DNA of 64,000 nt from Leucobacter ruminantium. GTDB taxonomy: Bacteria > Actinomycetota > Actinomycetes > Actinomycetales > Microbacteriaceae. The notes below the pieces were generated by a model. It was given only the letters and a program-made list of their open reading frames with translations, did not search any database and was not told the DNA's origin. Of the stretch, positions 60,539 to 64,000 are shown piece by piece; the stretch's first letter is position 1; the number at the start of each line of letters is the position of its first letter. A program made the position numbers and the translations under genes. The stretch covers positions 1 through 64,000 of the forward strand of contig NZ_JAGDYL010000009.1 of assembly GCF_017565705.1 (NCBI RefSeq), in the 5' to 3' direction.

Positions 60539-61540
60539 ATGCAGTGGAAGAAGACAGCAGTCACGGCGGCCGCCCTGGGCGCCGCGTTCTCGCTCACCCT
60601 GGTCGGCTGTTCGTCGGGCGGCGACTCCGGCTCCGGCGGAGACGGAGACTCGGGCGGCGACAAGGGCTACAAGATCGCCTTCGTGCCCGGCGTCGCCGGT
60701 GACGAGTTCTACGTCACCATGGGCTGCGGCATCCAGGAGGCCGCGAAGGCCGCCGGCGCCACGGTCGAGGAGCAGGGCCCGCAGAAGTTCGATCCCTCGC
60801 TCCAGAAGCCCATCGTCGACTCCGTCGTCGCCTCGAAGCCGGACGCGCTGCTCGTCGCGCCGACCGATGTGAAGGCCATGCAGGCCCCGATCAAGGCGGC
60901 GGCGGACGCCGGCATCAAGGTCGTGCTCGTCGACACCACGCTCGACGACCCCTCGGCGGCCGTCTCGCAGATCTCCAGCGACAACAAGGGCGGTGGAGCC
61001 GCGGCCTTCGAGGCGATCCAGGAGGCTCACCCCGAGGGCGGCAAGGTGCTCGTCGTCTCGGTCGACCCCGGCATCTCGACCACCGATGCTCGCGCGGAGG
61101 GCTTCCAGGAGGCGGCGGAGGCCGATTCGAAGTTCGAGTTCCTCGGAGTGCAGTACAGCCACAACCAGCCGGCCACCGCCGCTCAGATCGTGACCGCTGC
61201 GCTGCAGAAGGATCCCGATATCGTCGGTATTTTCGCCGCGAACCTGTTCGCGGCCGAGGGCACGGCCACCGGCGTGAAGCAGGCGGGCAAGGAAGGGATC
61301 ACCATCGTCGGCTTCGACGCCGGCCCCGACCAGGTCAAGCAGTTGGAGGACGGCGTGGTGCAGGCGCTCGTCGCGCAGCAGCCGGGCACGATCGGCAAGG
61401 ACGGCGTCGAGCAGGCGATCGCCGCGCTCGAGGGCGAGAAGACCGAGGAGAAGATCCAGACCGGTTTCACGATCCTCACGCAGGACAACATCGACACCGA
61501 TGAGGGCAAGGCGGCCGCCTACCAGTCGTCCTGCGGCTGA
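60539..61540 (+). CDS. Sugar ABC transporter substrate-binding lipoprotein (FrcB-like)
   Basis: 333 residues. Signal peptide MQWKKTAVTAAALG and lipobox LVGC with Cys24, followed by a Ser/Gly/Asp-rich linker (GGDSGSGGDGDSGG). The mature domain is a ribose-binding-like fold (IAFVPGVAGDEFYVTMGCG, PDALLVAPTDVKAM, GIFAANLFAAEG). ATG at 60539 fits the signal peptide best; in-frame ATGs at 60518 and 60530 are possible. A palindromic terminator follows 21 bp after the stop. Confidence 0.9.
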   Translation: MQWKKTAVTAAALGAAFSLTLVGCSSGGDSGSGGDGDSGGDKGYKIAFVPGVAGDEFYVTMGCGIQEAAKAAGATVEEQGPQKFDPSLQKPIVDSVVASKPDALLVAPTDVKAMQAPIKAAADAGIKVVLVDTTLDDPSAAVSQISSDNKGGGAAAFEAIQEAHPEGGKVLVVSVDPGISTTDARAEGFQEAAEADSKFEFLGVQYSHNQPATAAQIVTAALQKDPDIVGIFAANLFAAEGTATGVKQAGKEGITIVGFDAGPDQVKQLEDGVVQALVAQQPGTIGKDGVEQAIAALEGEKTEEKIQTGFTILTQDNIDTDEGKAAAYQSSCG

Positions 61541-61560
61541 TCGCGTCCCCGCCACTTCCG

Positions 61561-61636
61561 CCGGTTGAGCGAGCGCCAGCGAGTCGAAACCGAGGAACCG
61601 CTCCCGGGTTTCGACTCGCTCCGCTCGCTCAACCGG
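61561..61636. terminator. Long imperfect palindrome after the third ABC operon
   Basis: A 31-nt arm (61561-61591) beginning CCGGTTGAGCGAGCG pairs with a 30-nt arm (61607-61636) beginning GGTTTCGACTCGCT, with one small bulge and a 15-nt loop. GGTTTCGACTCGCT/GCTCAACC palindromes are a recurrent intergenic feature of Microbacteriaceae (recollection). It probably terminates or stabilises the transporter mRNA. Confidence 0.75.
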
Positions 61637-61681
61637 CGAAGGGAGCCCCACCTCCCCACGACACACGTAAAGGAAGCAACA

Positions 61682-62449
61682 GTGAAGTTCGATGATCTGA
61701 ACGGCAGGGTCGCCGTCGTCACCGGCGGCGCTCGCGGCATCGGCTACTCGCTCGCCGAAGCGCTCGCCTCGCAGGGCTGCGCCGTCGGCCTGCTCGACCG
61801 GCTGCCCGACGTGGAGACGTCGGCCGAGCGCCTCGCCGCCGACCACGGCGTCCCGGCCGCTCACGCGGTCGTCGACGTCACCGACCCGGGGTCGGTGAGC
61901 GCGGCCTTCGCGAGCGTGGGCGAGGCGATCGGCACCCCCGACATCCTCGTGACCGCCGCCGGCATCACGATCTGGGGTGACGCCGAGCACGTCGACCGCG
62001 AGACCTGGGGCCGCGTCATCGACGTCAATCTGAGCGGCACCTTCTACAGCACGCAGGCGTTCGCGAGGCCGCTGCTCGAACAGGGGCGACAGGGATCCGC
62101 GATCCTCATCTCGTCGATGTCGGGTCGCGTCGTCAACGTGCCGCAGCACCAGGCCTCCTACAACGCCTCGAAGGCCGCGGTCGACCAGCTCGCGAAGTCG
62201 CTCGCGGTGGAGTGGGCGCCGAGCCTGCGCGTCAACGCGATCGCGCCCGGCTACATCCTCTCCGACATGACCAGGCAGTTCACCGAGCAGGAGCCGGAGC
62301 TCGCCGCGCAGTGGGTCGACGCGATCCCCGCGGGCCGCATGGGCGATCCCGAGGATCTGCACGGCGTCGTGCTGCTGCTCGCGTCCGACGCCTCCCGTTA
62401 CCTGACCGGCCAGACCGTCGTGGTCGACGGCGGATACACCGCCATCTGA
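61682..62449 (+). CDS. Short-chain dehydrogenase/reductase (polyol/ketose type)
   Basis: 255 residues. TGGARGIG loop, YNASK catalytic pair, VNAIAPGYILSDMT, LTGQTVVVDGG. The NAG motif reads TAAG. GTG start after AAAGGAAG. First gene after the palindrome; the four that follow are nearly contiguous, so they form a new unit. It resembles D-arabinitol/sorbitol-type dehydrogenases in general pattern, without a firm substrate. Confidence 0.9.
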   Translation: MKFDDLNGRVAVVTGGARGIGYSLAEALASQGCAVGLLDRLPDVETSAERLAADHGVPAAHAVVDVTDPGSVSAAFASVGEAIGTPDILVTAAGITIWGDAEHVDRETWGRVIDVNLSGTFYSTQAFARPLLEQGRQGSAILISSMSGRVVNVPQHQASYNASKAAVDQLAKSLAVEWAPSLRVNAIAPGYILSDMTRQFTEQEPELAAQWVDAIPAGRMGDPEDLHGVVLLLASDASRYLTGQTVVVDGGYTAI

Positions 62450-62458
62450 GGAGGGACC

Positions 62459-63190
62459 ATGACCGTCTCGCTCGCAGGCAGGACCGCTGTGCTCACGGGA
62501 GCCAGCTCCGGTATCGGCCTCGCCATCGCCGAAGCGCTCATCGCGGAGGGCTGCAACGTCGTGGCCGTCGCGCGCTCGGCGGACCGGCTCGCCGCACTCG
62601 AGGCGCGCGCGCCCGATCGGGTGCTCGCGTTCGCCGCCGATGTCGGCACCGTCGCCTCGGCCGAGGCCGCGGTGCGGGCGGCCGTCGACCGTTTCGGCAG
62701 CATCGACATCGTGCTGCCCAACGCCGGCGTGTATCTCGGCGGCGATCTCGTCGACGCCGACCCCGAGGACATCGCCCGGCTCATCGACACCAACGTCACC
62801 GGGGTGATGACCCTCATGCGGGCCGCTCTGCCGCACCTCGTGGCGCAGGGATCGGGCGATGTGATCGTGACGAGCTCGGTATCGGGTCATCAGGACATCC
62901 ACTGGGAGCCCGTCTACTCGGCTTCGAAGCACGCCGTGCTCTCGTTCGTGCACACGGTGCGGAGGCAGACGGTGGAGACCGGCGTGCGCATCGGAGCGAT
63001 CGCCCCGGGTATCGTGCTCAACCCGCTCTGGGGCTTCACGCACGGTTCGCCCGAGGAGGCGCGCGAGATCGAGCAGCGCTCGGGCATCCGCTCCTCCGAC
63101 GTCGCCGATGCGGTCGTCTTCATGCTGACGCGGCCACCGCACGTCGCGATCCGCGACCTCGTGATCCTGCCGACCGGGCAGCCGATCTGA
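62459..63190 (+). CDS. SDR, ribitol 2-dehydrogenase-like
   Basis: 243 residues. TGASSGIG loop, PNAG, YSASK. WEPVYSASKHAVLSFVHTV, GVRIGAIAPGIV and RDLVILPTGQ follow the pattern of Klebsiella-type ribitol 2-dehydrogenase (from memory of that sequence), which oxidises ribitol to D-ribulose with NAD. The stop overlaps the next ATG (TGATG). GAGGAGGGACC precedes the ATG. Confidence 0.85.
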   Translation: MTVSLAGRTAVLTGASSGIGLAIAEALIAEGCNVVAVARSADRLAALEARAPDRVLAFAADVGTVASAEAAVRAAVDRFGSIDIVLPNAGVYLGGDLVDADPEDIARLIDTNVTGVMTLMRAALPHLVAQGSGDVIVTSSVSGHQDIHWEPVYSASKHAVLSFVHTVRRQTVETGVRIGAIAPGIVLNPLWGFTHGSPEEAREIEQRSGIRSSDVADAVVFMLTRPPHVAIRDLVILPTGQPI

Positions 63191-63900
63191 TGGGCGCAGG
63201 GGTGCGAACCGTCTCGGGGCTCGACGAGCTCGTAGCCCGCGCCCGTGCTCTCGCGGAGCGAGGCGCGCGCACCGTCCTCGGTATCGCGGGAGCACCGGGC
63301 GCGGGGAAGAGCGTGCTCTCCGACGCGCTCCTCGACGCGCTCGGCGAGCGGGCCGTGCTGCTCGGCATGGACGCCTTCCACCTCGCCGACGCCGAGCTCG
63401 CCCGTCTGGGGCGGGCCGACCGCAAGGGCGCACCCGACACCTTCGACGTCGACGGCTACGTGTCGACTCTGAGGCGCGTTCGCGCGGCCGACCGGCCCGT
63501 CTACGCCCCCGTCTTCGACCGATCCCTGGAGGCCGCGATCGCGGGCTCCGTGCGCATCGACCCCTCGGTGCCGCTCGTCATCACCGAGGGCAACTACCTG
63601 CTGCTCGACCGCGACGGGTGGGAGCGGGTGCGGCCCGAGCTCGACGAGACGTGGTTCGTGCAGCCCGACGAGGAGCAACGGCGGGCGTGGCTCATCGCAC
63701 GGCATGAGCGGTACGGGAGGGATCCCGAGGCGGCCCGCGCCTGGGCGCTCGGCACGGACGAGCGCAACGCCGAGACGGTGCGCGCCACCGCATCGCGCGC
63801 CGACCTGGTGTTCCGCGCGGCCGGAGCCGGCGGCGGTGCCGCTCGGGCGGCCGAGGCGGCCCGAAGCGGTGCGGCGCGAGAGCAGGAGGCGACGGTATGA
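63190..63900 (+). CDS. P-loop kinase of the uridine-kinase/fructokinase-like (PRK) type
   Basis: 236 residues. Walker A GAPGAGKS (about 34-41), GMDAFHLADAELARLGRADRK, the PxxFDR segment VYAPVFDRSLEA, and ITEGNYLLLD, typical of the phosphoribulokinase/uridine kinase family that includes FrcK-like sugar kinases. It may phosphorylate the ketose made by the preceding SDR. Coupled to both neighbours by overlaps. Confidence 0.87.
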   Translation: MGAGVRTVSGLDELVARARALAERGARTVLGIAGAPGAGKSVLSDALLDALGERAVLLGMDAFHLADAELARLGRADRKGAPDTFDVDGYVSTLRRVRAADRPVYAPVFDRSLEAAIAGSVRIDPSVPLVITEGNYLLLDRDGWERVRPELDETWFVQPDEEQRRAWLIARHERYGRDPEAARAWALGTDERNAETVRATASRADLVFRAAGAGGGAARAAEAARSGAAREQEATV

Positions 63901-64000
63901 CACTGACGACGATGAGCGAGGCGATCGGACGCGTGCGCGCCGTCGGCGCCTTCAACCTCGTGCAGCTCGAGATGGCCGAGGCCATCGTGGCGGGCGCCGA
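63897..64000 (+). CDS. Class II ketose-bisphosphate aldolase, N-terminal fragment (runs off the window)
   Basis: The ATG overlaps the kinase stop (ATGA). The 34 readable residues include GAFNLVQLEMAEAIVAGAE, the conserved first helix of class II fructose/tagatose-bisphosphate aldolases (GAFN-x5-E). The zinc-binding His residues lie beyond the window. It would complete the kinase-aldolase pair of this unit. Confidence 0.75.
   Translation, partial: MTLTTMSEAIGRVRAVGAFNLVQLEMAEAIVAGA

Noticed and set aside
60515-63433. 972-codon minus-strand frame opposite the binding protein and SDR genes
   Set aside because: Low-complexity Arg/Gly/Asp/His composition typical of antisense frames in high-GC DNA; the plus strand has well-supported genes and ribosome-binding sites.
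1-64000. Search for CRISPR arrays, tRNA or rRNA genes, known riboswitches and prophage genes
   Set aside because: No regularly spaced repeats, cloverleaf-like tracts, rRNA segments or phage structural genes were recognised on either strand.

Overview
The window is GC-rich (clearly above 60% by eye), with GTG/TTG starts, stop/start overlaps and candidate leaderless promoters. It reads as an actinobacterial chromosome, most likely a Microbacteriaceae relative. That assignment is inferred from codon style and an intergenic palindrome type; no rRNA or tRNA gene is present to confirm it. I see no phage genes, CRISPR arrays or RNA genes. Almost everything is carbohydrate or small-molecule catabolism: three CUT2-type sugar ABC transporters, seven short-chain dehydrogenases, several aldolases, kinases and isomerases, and one regulator per block.

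Layout. 1-178: the end of an IS481-like insertion sequence. 309-8373: mostly single genes with their own promoters (two aldo/keto reductases, two uncharacterised proteins, an MFS transporter, D-serine dehydratase). 8400-17896: ROK regulator divergent from an operon of Gfo/Idh dehydrogenase, ABC ATPase, two permeases and binding protein, followed by a strongly folded intergenic element and two TIM-barrel sugar isomerase/epimerases. 18271-42737: a catabolic island with two alpha/beta hydrolases (one fused to an SCP2-like domain), a fused E1 and an E2 of a 2-oxoacid/acetoin-type dehydrogenase with no E3, a VOC protein, a PF04199-type cyclase, a ThDP enzyme, an IclR regulator, two paralogous zinc alcohol dehydrogenases, an LhgO-like FAD oxidase, an iron alcohol dehydrogenase, an aldehyde dehydrogenase, four SDRs, a second CUT2 transporter and a GntR/FCD regulator. 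A recurrent ATTGTATCCAAT-like site sits at several of its promoters. 42853-47031: MMPL exporter, pyrimidine-dimer-glycosylase-like protein, TIGR01777-type epimerase and a MarR regulator. 47238-64000: a polyol/ketose locus with a LacI regulator, mannitol-dehydrogenase-family enzyme, L-xylulose-reductase-like and ribitol-dehydrogenase-like SDRs, ManA-type isomerase, FGGY kinase, a P-loop-kinase/HAD-phosphatase fusion, a third CUT2 transporter, a second small kinase and three unrelated aldolases. A TGACAACGTTGTCA palindrome occurs five times in this block.

How the parts work together. Each of the three blocks pairs a CUT2 importer with oxidoreductases and a local regulator. In the last block the chain polyol, then ketose, then ketose phosphate, then aldol cleavage can be followed gene by gene. 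The middle block is the least conventional: its enzymes suggest oxidation of hydroxyl groups to a diketone, ThDP- or hydrolase-dependent C-C cleavage, and oxidation of the aldehyde and 2-oxoacid products. Its substrate cannot be named from sequence. It is also poor in an octamer (GAGGGATC) that is strongly over-represented in the rest of the window, which fits separate acquisition.
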